From contig CALRMX020000003.1 in NCBI GenBank assembly GCA_943369355.1, positions 62,001-126,000 of the forward strand: a DNA stretch of 64,000 nucleotides, written 5' to 3'. The DNA is from UBA7662 sp943369355. Lineage in GTDB: Bacteria > Bacteroidota > Bacteroidia > UBA7662. Within the stretch, counting starts at the first letter, position 1, and each line of letters starts with the position of its first letter. A program made the position numbers and the translations under genes. The notes beneath the pieces were generated by a model that was given only the letters and a program-made list of their open reading frames with translations, was not told where the DNA came from and did no database searches. Positions 40,691 to 49,473 of the stretch are shown here, in pieces.

Positions 40691-40704
40691 CTAATCACAA
40701 GCGT

Positions 40705-41103
40705 ATGGCAGGCATTACCGGTATTGGAGGCATCTTCTTTTTGGCAAAAGACGCCGAAGGCCTCAAAAAATGGTACAACCAAAGTTTAGGTTTAACACTC
40801 AACGACTGGGGCGGCCACACTTTTTTGTGGCAAGAAGCCGAAGCTCCTTTTGCGGCGGGCCGCACCGAATGGAGCATCATGCCCGACGATACCGACTACC
40901 TACAGCCTTCGAACAAAAACTTCATGATCAACTACCGCGTCGACGATTTGGAGGCGTATTTGGTAGCGCTGAAGGCCAAAGGTGTGACCCAAGTAGGCGA
41001 AATGGAAAGCTACGATTACGGCAAATTTGCGTGGATAGTAGATCCTGAAGGCCAAAAAATAGAGCTTTGGGAGCCCATTGAAGCGGGATTTACCGAGGGT
41101 TAG
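40705..41103 (+). CDS. VOC (glyoxalase/bleomycin resistance) family protein
   Basis: A 132-residue vicinal-oxygen-chelate protein: GIGGIFFLAKDAEGLKKWYN, NFMINYRVDDLEAYLVALKA, KFAWIVDPEGQKIELWEP (the Glu metal ligand near the C-terminus). The first ligand position is not an obvious His, so catalytic activity is doubtful. The start is the ATG 15 bases after the last array repeat; an upstream in-frame ATG lies inside the repeat. It is the resident gene marking the array's right border. Confidence 0.85.
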   Translation: MAGITGIGGIFFLAKDAEGLKKWYNQSLGLTLNDWGGHTFLWQEAEAPFAAGRTEWSIMPDDTDYLQPSNKNFMINYRVDDLEAYLVALKAKGVTQVGEMESYDYGKFAWIVDPEGQKIELWEPIEAGFTEG

Positions 41104-41154
41104 GGTAAATGCCCCGCTTCTCGAAAGTTTCAACCTGCTAAGAACAACCCACAA

Positions 41155-41178
41155 AAAAAGCCACCGAAGTGGCTTTTT
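41155..41178. terminator. Bidirectional terminator between VOC and E2 genes
   Basis: AAAAAGCCAC (41155-41164), CGAA loop, GTGGCTTTTT (41169-41178), between convergent genes. Confidence 0.9.
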
Positions 41179-41199
41179 GGTTATTCGTATGCGTCGGGT

Positions 41200-42537
41200 T
41201 TATACGCCGCGGCTGAGGTCCCACTGTTCGAGGTAGTCGGCCACCCGGCGCACGAACATGCCCCCCAGAGCGCCGTCAACCACACGGTGGTCGTAGCTGT
41301 GCGAAAGGAACATCATTTGGCGGATGCCGATAAAATCGCCCTGCTCGGTTTCGATCACCGCCGGCTTTTTGCGGATGGCACCCACGGCCAAGATGGCTAC
41401 CTGTGGCTGAGGAATGATGGGCGTACCCATCACATTCCCGAAAGTACCCACATTGGAGATGGTATAGGTACCGCCCTGTATTTCGTCGGGCTTGAGTTTG
41501 TTTTTGCGTGCGCGGTCGGCCAAATCGTTCACCCGCTTGGCCAGGCCTGCAAGGTTGTATTGGTCGGCATTGTGAATCACCGGAACAATCAAATTACCGC
41601 TCGGTAAGGCTGCGGCCATGCCCACATTGATGTCTTTTTTCACGATGAGGTTGTTGCCATCTACCGAGATGTTGATCATCGGGAAATCTTTGATGGCCCG
41701 AACGATACACTCGATGAAGATGGGCGTGAACGTAAGCTTCTCGTTGTAGCGCTTTTCGAATTCCTTTTTCACTTTGTCGCGCCACTCTACCACATTCGTG
41801 AGGTCGGCCTCCACAAAGGAGGTGACGTGTGCCGAAATGCGCTTGGAGGCGACCATATTTTCGGCAATCATTTTGCGCATGCGGTCCATTTCGATGATCT
41901 CGGCATTGCCGCTCACGCTGCTGGCTGCTGGCGAGGTCACCACGGCTGCTGCTGGTGCGGCTACTGCGGCTACCGCCGGTGCTGGCGCTGGCTGGGCTGC
42001 TGGCGCCGCTGCGCCCGACTTGCGGGCAGCCACATAGGCCAAGATGTCCTTTTTGGTCACCCGGCCTTCGTTGCCGGTACCCGGCAGTGCCTCAAGCTCG
42101 GCCATGCCGATGCCTTCTTGTGCGGCGATGTTCAAGACTAAAGGACTATAAAAACGTGCTCCCGACCCTCCAGCAGCCACCGGCTGTGTGATGGCGTTGG
42201 TGAGCACGGCCGTTTCGGCAGGCATGGCTGCAGCCACTGGTGCCGCGGCAGGGGCCGGTGCGGCTACGGCGGGTGATGGACTCACCGCTGCACCTGCTTC
42301 TGTTTCGATTTTGGCGAGTACGCCGCCCACAGGAACAACGTCGCCTTCTTTAAAATGGATGCTCACCAGCGTACCGGCTACAGGGGAAGGGACTTCTGAA
42401 TCGACTTTATCGGTGGCAATTTCGAGTACCGCCTCGTCGAGCGCGATGGTGTCGCCTTCCTTTTTGAGCCACTTTAAAATGGTGGCTTCCATGATGCTTT
42501 CGCCCATTTTGGGCATCAACAGCTCTACCTGTGCCAT
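41200..42537 (-). CDS. 2-oxo acid dehydrogenase E2 (dihydrolipoyl acyltransferase)
   Basis: A 445-residue E2 core protein. One lipoyl domain (1-78, lipoyl-Lys in EIATDKVDSEV), an Ala/Pro-rich linker, the E1/E3-binding domain (about 128-168, NIAAQEGIGMAELEALPGTG), a second Ala-rich linker, and the catalytic domain ending SHSYDHRVVDGALGG with the active-site His/Asp. The start MAQVELLMPKMGESI suggests a branched-chain or 2-oxoglutarate type rather than pyruvate. No E1 or E3 gene is nearby. Confidence 0.95.
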   Translation of the reverse strand: MAQVELLMPKMGESIMEATILKWLKKEGDTIALDEAVLEIATDKVDSEVPSPVAGTLVSIHFKEGDVVPVGGVLAKIETEAGAAVSPSPAVAAPAPAAAPVAAAMPAETAVLTNAITQPVAAGGSGARFYSPLVLNIAAQEGIGMAELEALPGTGNEGRVTKKDILAYVAARKSGAAAPAAQPAPAPAVAAVAAPAAAVVTSPAASSVSGNAEIIEMDRMRKMIAENMVASKRISAHVTSFVEADLTNVVEWRDKVKKEFEKRYNEKLTFTPIFIECIVRAIKDFPMINISVDGNNLIVKKDINVGMAAALPSGNLIVPVIHNADQYNLAGLAKRVNDLADRARKNKLKPDEIQGGTYTISNVGTFGNVMGTPIIPQPQVAILAVGAIRKKPAVIETEQGDFIGIRQMMFLSHSYDHRVVDGALGGMFVRRVADYLEQWDLSRGV

Positions 42538-42598
42538 GTTTCGGGTTTTGGTGATGTTTGTTTGAGAGCCACAAAGGTACAGTATTGCAGCAGAAAGG

Positions 42599-43840
42599 TC
42601 AATTCGTGACCAGCATTTTCCACAGCAGATACAAGGCGGTCATGCTTGCCCGCTCAATATTGAGCGAACGTTCGTTGCCAAAGTTGAACGAACGGGCCAC
42701 GGTTTGCTCGGGACCTTGAACGGCTATCCACACCAAACCCACTGGTTTTTCGGCAGTTCCACCACCCGGACCCGCTATGCCGCTCACGGCAATGCCGTAG
42801 TCGGCCGAGAACTGCCGGCGTACGCCGGCCACCATTTCGAGCACGGTGGCTTCGCTCACGGCCCCAAAATTTTCGAGGGTCAGGTGGTTTACACCGAGCA
42901 GTTGCTGCTTGATGCCATTGCTGTATGCCACCACACTGCCCGGGAAATAGTCCGACGCCCCCGCGATGGACGTAAGCAGCGCCGCGATACTGCCTCCGGT
43001 ACAACTTTCGGCTGTGGCTACCGTTGCGCCGCGCTTGCGGAGCTCCTGCCCAATGGCGGCTTCGAGGGGTTCTTCGGCCACGCCGTATACGTGGTGACCC
43101 AGCAGCTCGCGGATTTGCGCTTCGAACTGCGCCACCTCTTGCTGCAGCTGCTCTTCGTGGGTGCCCGCGGCGGTAAGACGCAAGCGCACAATGCCGGGCC
43201 GCGGCAAATAGGCCAATTTGATGTGTGCGGGTAAGGCATCTTCAACGGCGGCAATGGTGGTGGCGATTTGCGATTCAACCATCCCCGCTGTCATGAGGGT
43301 GCGGTGCAACAATACGGGCAGCGCAAACTCAGCCTTCAGCAAAGGAATGAGCTGATAGGTCACAATCCACTTCATCTCGTAGGGAACACCGGGCATACTC
43401 AGGATGAGGCAGCCGTCTTTGCGCCACAACATGCCCTGCGCGGTGCCTAGCTCGTTGCGGAGAATTTGTGCGTTGTGCGGGAGATCGGCTTGTTGACCGT
43501 TGATGGTGCTCATCACCCTACCCCGCTGTTCAAACCACGCCTTGAGGCGGCTGTACACGTCTTCGTTGCGCACCAACTCGCTGCCGAAGTAACGGGCCAG
43601 CGTATGTTTGGTGATATCGTCTTTGGTGGGGCCCAGTCCGCCGGTGAGCAGCACCAGCGAGGCACGCTGGCGGGCAGCGTCTACGGCCTGCACAATGGCG
43701 TCGGCCTTGTCGCTCACCGACGTGATTTGCACCACCCGTATGCCCAAGGTGCTGAGCTGCTGGCCGAGCCAAGCCGAGTTAGTGTCGACAATTTGTCCGA
43801 TGAGTATTTCGTCGCCTATGGTGATGATTTCTGCCAGCAT
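42599..43840 (-). CDS. cinA: CinA family nicotinamide-nucleotide amidohydrolase
   Basis: A 413-residue two-domain protein. The N-terminal MoCF-like domain (1-170) has IITIGDEILIGQIVDTNSAW and LTGGLGPTKDDITK; the C-terminal PncC-like deamidase domain (about 255-410) has ATAESCTGGSIAALLTSIAG and SGIAGPGGGTAEKPVG. It acts in NAD salvage by deamidating NMN or cleaving ADP-ribose. I start at the ATG giving MLAEIITIGDE rather than 14 codons earlier. It lies 61 bp upstream of the E2 gene. Confidence 0.96.
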   Translation of the reverse strand: MLAEIITIGDEILIGQIVDTNSAWLGQQLSTLGIRVVQITSVSDKADAIVQAVDAARQRASLVLLTGGLGPTKDDITKHTLARYFGSELVRNEDVYSRLKAWFEQRGRVMSTINGQQADLPHNAQILRNELGTAQGMLWRKDGCLILSMPGVPYEMKWIVTYQLIPLLKAEFALPVLLHRTLMTAGMVESQIATTIAAVEDALPAHIKLAYLPRPGIVRLRLTAAGTHEEQLQQEVAQFEAQIRELLGHHVYGVAEEPLEAAIGQELRKRGATVATAESCTGGSIAALLTSIAGASDYFPGSVVAYSNGIKQQLLGVNHLTLENFGAVSEATVLEMVAGVRRQFSADYGIAVSGIAGPGGGTAEKPVGLVWIAVQGPEQTVARSFNFGNERSLNIERASMTALYLLWKMLVTN

Positions 43841-43940
43841 ATGTACCAATGAGAGGGGAAAATTACGGATTTGAACGACCATCTCGACCGTTTGTTCGAC
43901 CTCGCGTAAAAATGTTTAGCTTCGTCGTACCACGCTACCC

Positions 43941-44972
43941 ATGAAAACACACTTCTTCGCCTTGTTTGTGCTCCTGCACACGGCTGCCTCGGCACAAATC
44001 ACCCTTGGCCGCAACGACATGCCCGCCGCCAACGATACCGTGCGCATGAGCATTGCCTTGCCGCTCAACCTCGGCAACCGCCTGGTAGATACCGGCGCTA
44101 ACCGGAGCTGGAATTTTAGCGACCTGCAGCCCGAACGCCAGGAGCTGGTGAAGTACCAAAGCGGACTTACCACGCCCTACCTGCTGTATTATGCCAATTC
44201 GTTCGGCACCAAAATCGCCGACTCGCTGCCACTCGGGCCAGTACCCATCGAAAATGTGTTCAACTTTTTCAGGTCTACCAACACCAAGTTTACCGCCGAA
44301 GGCCTCGGCTTTCAGGCGCAAGGCATACCGCTGGCCGCTTCGTATACCGACGAAGACGAGCTGTACCATTTCCCCATGACCTATGGGCAGGTAAATAGCA
44401 CCACTTTCCGCCTTGTAGCCACTTTGCCCACCTTAGGCGAATTGCGCTCACAGGGGGTGCGCACCACCCGGGTAGCGGGCTGGGGCACCATCACCACGCC
44501 CTACGGAAGTTACCCCGCGCTGCTGGTGGTGAGTGTGGCACAAGCCAACGATACCCTGCTCGTACAAGGTAACCCGCTGGCGCTTCCACCGCGAACCACT
44601 ACCGAATACAAATGGCTCACCAACGGCAAAAAGCTGCCGCTGCTCGAAATCACCGACGGAGGTCCGTTGGGCGGCGGCGTGGGTTTACAAGTTCGCTACC
44701 GCGACAGCTACCGCGGCAGTGTAAACCAAGTGAGCGTACAAGGCTTGCAGCTCGAAAATCTGCGGGTTTGGCCCAACCCGGCGCGCGACGTTGTGCAGCT
44801 CGAAGGCTGGGAAAAGGCCAATTACCGCATCGTCGACGCTAGGGGCCGGGTGGTGCAACACGGTGAACTCACCGACGGCTACATTCGGCTGCAGCTTGCT
44901 GCGGGGAATTACGTTTTGTTGGTAGAAACTGCCGAACGTTTTGGCCTGCATCGGCTGGTGGTACAGCCCTAG
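43941..44972 (+). CDS. Secreted protein with T9SS type A sorting domain
   Basis: A 343-residue protein: Sec signal peptide (LFVLLHTAASAQITL), a mature region of unknown function with NDTVRMSIALPLNLGN, and a T9SS C-terminal domain from about residue 270 (LRVWPNPARDVVQLEGW ... IVDARGRVVQHGEL ... GNYVLLVET). The C-terminus overlaps the convergent lptD gene by 4 bases. Exported to the surface or medium; no catalytic motif is seen. Confidence 0.88.
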   Translation: MKTHFFALFVLLHTAASAQITLGRNDMPAANDTVRMSIALPLNLGNRLVDTGANRSWNFSDLQPERQELVKYQSGLTTPYLLYYANSFGTKIADSLPLGPVPIENVFNFFRSTNTKFTAEGLGFQAQGIPLAASYTDEDELYHFPMTYGQVNSTTFRLVATLPTLGELRSQGVRTTRVAGWGTITTPYGSYPALLVVSVAQANDTLLVQGNPLALPPRTTTEYKWLTNGKKLPLLEITDGGPLGGGVGLQVRYRDSYRGSVNQVSVQGLQLENLRVWPNPARDVVQLEGWEKANYRIVDARGRVVQHGELTDGYIRLQLAAGNYVLLVETAERFGLHRLVVQP

Positions 44973-47641
44973 TTGAAGTCGAACCAACTGCGGCGACGCG
45001 TAAGTCGCAACTCCTGCAACATGCGTGCTTTGGCGTTGATGCTGAAGGTGTACGAGCGGAACGTGCCGAAGGGTACCAGGTTAAATGCCATCTCCCAACA
45101 GTGCAAATCGCGATAAAAGTTGAGCATGGTGCTGGTGAGCTTCTTGTTGGTGATGTCGTAACCCGAGTTAAAGCCCACCTTCCACTTGGGGGTGATGCTG
45201 ATGTCGCCAAAAAATACCACCTGCTGGGTCAGGGTGTTGGGCAGGCGTGCTACCGAGGCGCGGCTAAAATTTAAGGTGTAGTTGAAGCTCAGGTTGTAGG
45301 GCACATTCCAATCGATAAACTGGCCCCAGGCCATGCGGCGGCGGATTTCGGCCAGCTCGTGTTCTTCGCGGGCATCGAGGGGATTGGCGGCTGGTGCTGC
45401 CTTGGCCGCGGGGTTCAAACTGCCGCTGAAGGTGAGGTTGGCCGAGGTCATCTCGATGAGCTTGCCCTGCGAGCTCAGCAAAAAGGTATTGATGCGGCGG
45501 CCCAACGAGTCGCGGTCGTAGGGCTCGAGCTGTGCGCCAAACAACAAGCTGAAATTATTGGTGAAGGTGGTACGCCCCGAAAGTTGAATGGGCGCGAGCT
45601 GCAAGCTGTCGGCAGCGAAATTGTAGCTCGTTCCCAGGCGGAAGCTGTCGAAAATTTTGACCTTCTTCAGGTTCACGGCCGTGTCGGTCACCTGCCGTAC
45701 CTTGAGCTCCACGATATTGTCGACACTGAAGTTGACTGCGCCCTGCCTGCCGCCACCGGGACCGCCAAAGCCGAAGCCGCCAAAACGATTGTAGGTTTCG
45801 ATACGACCGGTGCTGTCGGCCTGCACCTGCCCGTAAAAGCCAAACTTGCTCTCGCTGAAGTCGGGCCGGAAGCTGTAGCTCAGCTGTGGGTTGATCACGT
45901 GACGTATGGCCGCCAGCTTCCCTTTTTCGAACTGCACCAAGCCGTAAATACGGGTATTCATGCTCAGGCTGAAGAAGTAATCGAAGTTGCGGAAAAAGCC
46001 TTCGAGCGTATCGGTCACCGCCCGGCGCAGCGTAGGGTCGTAGGTTTTTTCGATCGACTTCAGGCTCCAACGTTCGGTGTAGTTGAACGATGGCGTAAAC
46101 TGCAAGTACTTGGCAATTACAAAGGCCGAAGTGCTGATGGGGAGGCTGTGCTGCTGGCCTACGTTCATCTTGTTGAGGAAATTGCCCTCAAAAAGTGTGG
46201 AGTCGGCCGAGCTGATGGTGCTCTGCAAGTTGGTATTGTAGTTAAAGCCTATTTTTTCGTACCAGCGTTCGTTGCCCACCGGATTTTTACGCTTGAAGGG
46301 CTCGAGGCGGTTTACCGTAAACACGGCATTGGGTAAGACCAAATTCACCTGGCGGTTGGTGTTGTTTTGCGAATGCCGCAGCGAAGCATTGAAGCTGTAA
46401 GGCTTCTTCGGGAAAATGCGGGTGTAGTTGATCGACGAGGTGAGCTGATTTTGCAAAAACTGGGTATTGGCGGCGGCGTTGTTGGTGAGATAACTGCTCG
46501 AGCCGGCATTTACCGAGGCGGTAAAGCGGCGGTAAGGGTTGGCGCGGGGGTCCTGGCTGTGCGACCAGGTGACAAAAAAGTCGCGCTGGCGGAAAAAATC
46601 GTTGGCTTCGCGGTCGCCATACTGCAAATTGCTGATGCTTAACCGCAGGTTACCGTTGTATTTGTAGCGTTTGTTGTAGGTGGTGGCGGGTGCCAGCTTC
46701 CAGCCGCCCAAACTGTAAATATCGCCCTGCAGGGTGAGGTCGATGTTTTCGTTGATGCTCCAGTAGTAGCCACCATTTTGCAGGAAAAAGCCGAACCGGG
46801 GCGACTCGCCATAGGCCGGTGGCAAAATACCCGAGCGCTGTCCGCGTTGGGTGGGGAAAATACCGAAGGGCAAACCCAGCGGTAGCGGGATCTCTTCGAT
46901 CACCATATTCGAGAGTCCGCTGATCACCTTTTTATTTGGGATAATCTTGGCCTTGTAAAGGCGCAGGTAAAAGTGCGGGTGGTCGGTATTGTTGCAGGTA
47001 GTAAACTGGGTGTTTTCGATGAAGATGGTTTCGCTGTCCTCCATCTTCACATCGCGGCCAATGAGGTAACTCTCGCCTTCGTTGGTGACCATGCGGTTAA
47101 TCTTCGCCTTTTTGCTGCGGAAATTGTAGGTCATGCGGTTGCTCACAAACTCCTGCCCGTCGTCTTTGTACACCGGCTTCCCGATGAGTTTGCCCGTGCT
47201 GTCGGTGATGGGCATGGCCGTTACTTCGTTGGTATTCCAGTCCTGATCAATCACTTCGCCCGAAAGATTTATCTGCTGGTAGTTCACTTTCCCCTCGCCG
47301 TAGAGGCTGGCACCGCGCTTCTTCAGGTTAAAAACGATGCTGTCGCGGGCTTCGTAGCGCACCTCCGCCTCCAAATCGCCCGGGCGGCGCAAGCTGTTGG
47401 CCGCCGAATCTACCGCGGTGCTGTCGTTGCGCGTGCTGTCGGTCGAAAGTGTGTCAGCGCCGCCTAAACGCACAGAATCGAGCTGGCTGGCGAGCGAATC
47501 TCGCCCCGAAACAGCGGGTTGCTGAGCGAGCGCCTGTCCTGCCCAGCAGACAATGCACAATACAATGAGGATAAACCGTTGTAACGGAGTTAGCAAAAGC
47601 AGGAGAAGCGGGTTAATTTTGCAATGATAAAAGCAGCTCAA
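44969..47641 (-). CDS. lptD: LPS assembly protein LptD (OstA-like)
   Basis: An 890-residue outer-membrane LPS translocon. After an N-terminal hydrophobic leader (VLCIVCWAGQALA), a beta-jellyroll OstA-like domain (about 85-235, YGEGKVNYQQINLSGEVIDQ and TTCNNTDHPHFYLR) precedes a long barrel (about 240-890). The start is uncertain: the chosen ATG gives an unusually long leader (MSCFYHCKINPLLLLLLTPL) and lies only 21 bases from the divergent amidase start; a later non-ATG start is possible. Confidence 0.9.
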   Translation of the reverse strand: MSCFYHCKINPLLLLLLTPLQRFILIVLCIVCWAGQALAQQPAVSGRDSLASQLDSVRLGGADTLSTDSTRNDSTAVDSAANSLRRPGDLEAEVRYEARDSIVFNLKKRGASLYGEGKVNYQQINLSGEVIDQDWNTNEVTAMPITDSTGKLIGKPVYKDDGQEFVSNRMTYNFRSKKAKINRMVTNEGESYLIGRDVKMEDSETIFIENTQFTTCNNTDHPHFYLRLYKAKIIPNKKVISGLSNMVIEEIPLPLGLPFGIFPTQRGQRSGILPPAYGESPRFGFFLQNGGYYWSINENIDLTLQGDIYSLGGWKLAPATTYNKRYKYNGNLRLSISNLQYGDREANDFFRQRDFFVTWSHSQDPRANPYRRFTASVNAGSSSYLTNNAAANTQFLQNQLTSSINYTRIFPKKPYSFNASLRHSQNNTNRQVNLVLPNAVFTVNRLEPFKRKNPVGNERWYEKIGFNYNTNLQSTISSADSTLFEGNFLNKMNVGQQHSLPISTSAFVIAKYLQFTPSFNYTERWSLKSIEKTYDPTLRRAVTDTLEGFFRNFDYFFSLSMNTRIYGLVQFEKGKLAAIRHVINPQLSYSFRPDFSESKFGFYGQVQADSTGRIETYNRFGGFGFGGPGGGRQGAVNFSVDNIVELKVRQVTDTAVNLKKVKIFDSFRLGTSYNFAADSLQLAPIQLSGRTTFTNNFSLLFGAQLEPYDRDSLGRRINTFLLSSQGKLIEMTSANLTFSGSLNPAAKAAPAANPLDAREEHELAEIRRRMAWGQFIDWNVPYNLSFNYTLNFSRASVARLPNTLTQQVVFFGDISITPKWKVGFNSGYDITNKKLTSTMLNFYRDLHCWEMAFNLVPFGTFRSYTFSINAKARMLQELRLTRRRSWFDFN

Positions 47642-47662
47642 AAGTAACTAAACTACGGCAAA

Positions 47663-48466
47663 GTGAATAGAATCAGGTTAACACTCGGAATGTCCATCGT
47701 ATTGTTGTTGATCACCTACAATCCGACGGGCCTACGTGCCTACAAAATCCGCACCGTAGTGGTTGACGCCGGCCACGGCGGGCACGATGTGGGCTGCCTC
47801 GGCAAGGAAGGGCGCGAAAAAGACGTGGCGTTGGCGGTGGCCAAAAAGTTTGGCAAGCTCATCGAAGAAAACATGAAAGACGTGAAGGTGGTGTATACCC
47901 GCAAAGACGACCGCTTCATAGCGCTGCACGAGCGGGCGAGTATCGCCAACAAAGCCAATGCCGACGTATTTATCTCCTTTCACTGCAATTCGGGTAGCCC
48001 CGCGGCCTACGGCACCGAAACCTGGACCCAAGGTTTGCACGTCACCAAGGCCAATCTCGAAGTATCGAAACGCGAGAACTCGTCGGTGCTGCTCGAGAGC
48101 AACTACACCGAAAAATACGACGGCTTCGACCCCAAAGACCCCACCACGCACATCATCTTCGAGCTGTTTCAAAGTGCCTACCGCACCCAAAGTGTTAAAC
48201 TTGCCGAAAAAATCGAAAACCAACTGGTGAACCTCGCCGGCCGCAAAAGCCGTGGGGTGAAACAAGCTGGCTTTTTGGTGCTGTATCGTACCACCATGCC
48301 GGCAGTATTGGTCGAAACTGGCTTCCTCACCAACCGCGAAGAAGAAAAATTCCTAAATTCGTCCGAGGGACAGCAAAAAATTGCCAGCTCTGCCTTCCAG
48401 GCGTTCCGGCAATACAAAGCAGATATCGACAAAGACGACGATAAATCTGACGCTAACCCTCGTTAA
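47663..48466 (+). CDS. N-acetylmuramoyl-L-alanine amidase (Amidase_3)
   Basis: A 267-residue Zn amidase that cleaves peptide side chains from peptidoglycan. Zn ligands lie in VVDAGHGGHDVG (His38), KEGREKDVALA (Glu52) and FISFHCNSG; the catalytic Glu is in VLVETGFLTNREEE. A leader (SIVLLLITYNPTGLRA) points to export. It starts at GTG. It is followed after 11 bp by the MCE gene, suggesting one envelope operon divergent from lptD. Confidence 0.95.
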   Translation: MNRIRLTLGMSIVLLLITYNPTGLRAYKIRTVVVDAGHGGHDVGCLGKEGREKDVALAVAKKFGKLIEENMKDVKVVYTRKDDRFIALHERASIANKANADVFISFHCNSGSPAAYGTETWTQGLHVTKANLEVSKRENSSVLLESNYTEKYDGFDPKDPTTHIIFELFQSAYRTQSVKLAEKIENQLVNLAGRKSRGVKQAGFLVLYRTTMPAVLVETGFLTNREEEKFLNSSEGQQKIASSAFQAFRQYKADIDKDDDKSDANPR

Positions 48467-48477
48467 CTGCCTGCAGC

Positions 48478-49407
48478 TTGAAAAATTTCAACGTTTCCAA
48501 CGAAACCAAGGTGGGTGCTCTGGCCTCCATCATCATCGTTATCTTAATACTCGGCTTCAACTTCCTCAAGGGCGAAGAGCTGTTTAGCACCACCACCAAC
48601 TACAACGTGCGTTTCCCGAATGCTGCGGGCCTCCAAAAATCGGCTTCGGTATTGCATCAGGGCGTAAAGGTGGGTGCCGTACGGCAGGTGAACCTCGCCG
48701 AAGATGGCAACGGAGTGGTGGTGCTGTTTTACCTCAACGACCGCATCAAGCTCAACAAAGCCTCGGTGGCACGTTTATTTAGCACCGACTTTTTCGGCAC
48801 CAAAGCCCTCAACATCGTGGTGAACGACAACCCCGTTCGGCTGTCAAAAAACGATACGGTAAACGGCATCATCGACCCTTCGCTGCTCGAATCGCTGGGC
48901 GCCACTGTGGATCCCCTCCGCGAAAAAACCGAAAGCCTCATCGCCGGACTCGACCGCACCGTGAGTGCCCTCGACACCCAAAAGATCAAGACCATACTCG
49001 CCCACCTCGAGAGTACCAGCGGCGGCATCAGCAGCTTGGTGAACAAACAAAACAGCAAGCTCAACACCATCTTGGCCAATGTAGAGAGCATCACCAACAA
49101 CCTGCGCAAAAACAACGAAATCATCACCGCGGCCCTTTCCAACATCAACGCCATCACCGATTCGGTAGCGAAATCGGATTTAAAAAGCACCCTGGCCAAT
49201 GCCGAGCACACCCTGGCCCAAACCGATAGCATTTTTACCAAAATCAATAAAGGCGAAGGCAGCATAGGCTTGTTGGTGAACGACAAAGCCCTTTACAACA
49301 ACCTCAACCAAACAGCGGTTGACCTCGACAAACTGTTGGCCGACATGAAAGCCAACCCCAAACGTTATGTACATTTTTCGCTCTTCGGGCGCAAAAACAA
49401 AGACTAA
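48478..49407 (+). CDS. MlaD/MCE family lipid-transport protein
   Basis: A 309-residue periplasmic protein with an N-terminal membrane anchor (LASIIIVILILGFNFLKG) and an MCE domain (about 40-120, YNVRFPNAAGLQKSASVLHQ and LFSTDFFGTKALNIV), then a long coiled-coil tail. MCE proteins shuttle phospholipids across the envelope with an ABC transporter, not present here. It starts at TTG 11 bp after the amidase stop; no better start was found. Confidence 0.92.
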   Translation: MKNFNVSNETKVGALASIIIVILILGFNFLKGEELFSTTTNYNVRFPNAAGLQKSASVLHQGVKVGAVRQVNLAEDGNGVVVLFYLNDRIKLNKASVARLFSTDFFGTKALNIVVNDNPVRLSKNDTVNGIIDPSLLESLGATVDPLREKTESLIAGLDRTVSALDTQKIKTILAHLESTSGGISSLVNKQNSKLNTILANVESITNNLRKNNEIITAALSNINAITDSVAKSDLKSTLANAEHTLAQTDSIFTKINKGEGSIGLLVNDKALYNNLNQTAVDLDKLLADMKANPKRYVHFSLFGRKNKD

Positions 49408-49423
49408 AGCCATCCAAATACAT

Positions 49424-49460
49424 AAAAGGCGGCTCCGAAAAATCGGAACCGCCTTTTTTT
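49424..49460. terminator. Bidirectional terminator between MCE and M1 peptidase genes
   Basis: AAAGGCGG (49425-49432) and TCCGA pair with TCGGA (49443-49447) and CCGCCTTT (49449-49456), T run following, between convergent genes. Confidence 0.88.
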
Positions 49461-49473
49461 ATGGCTATGGGTT

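Larger units (their letters stand above)
24268..40704 (-). mobile_element. Integron-type gene cassette array without integrase (CALIN-like)
   Basis: All protein genes in this block lie on the minus strand, apart from a transposase remnant, and are separated by related hairpin-forming repeats. Each of many cassettes is bracketed by its own inverted arms: GTTATAGGGC/GCCCTATAAC, CGTAATTAT/ATAATTACG, GTTAGCA/TGCTAAC, GTTAGCAGC/GCTGCTAAC, GTTATAGCC/GGCTATAAC, GTTATAGGCA/TGCCTATAAC, GTTGGCAGT/ACTGCCAAC. In integrons the core at a cassette's 5' end is complementary to the inverse core after its gene, which is this pattern. Base composition is visibly AT-richer than the flanks. No tyrosine recombinase gene is present. 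The arms deviate from RYYYAAC/GTTRRRY and many sites are longer than usual attC, so another cassette-forming mechanism remains possible. Confidence 0.7.

Noticed and set aside
24268..40704. CRISPR array
   Set aside because: The repeats are long, diverged and separated by whole genes; there is no regular 25-40 bp repeat/spacer periodicity and no cas gene.
40462..40704. Integrase or attI site at the 5' end of the array
   Set aside because: The interval is only an attC-like site joined to the VOC leader; no recombinase frame was found there or elsewhere in the window.
45359..46336. 325-codon plus-strand ORF
   Set aside because: Antisense to the lptD barrel region; no recognisable domain.
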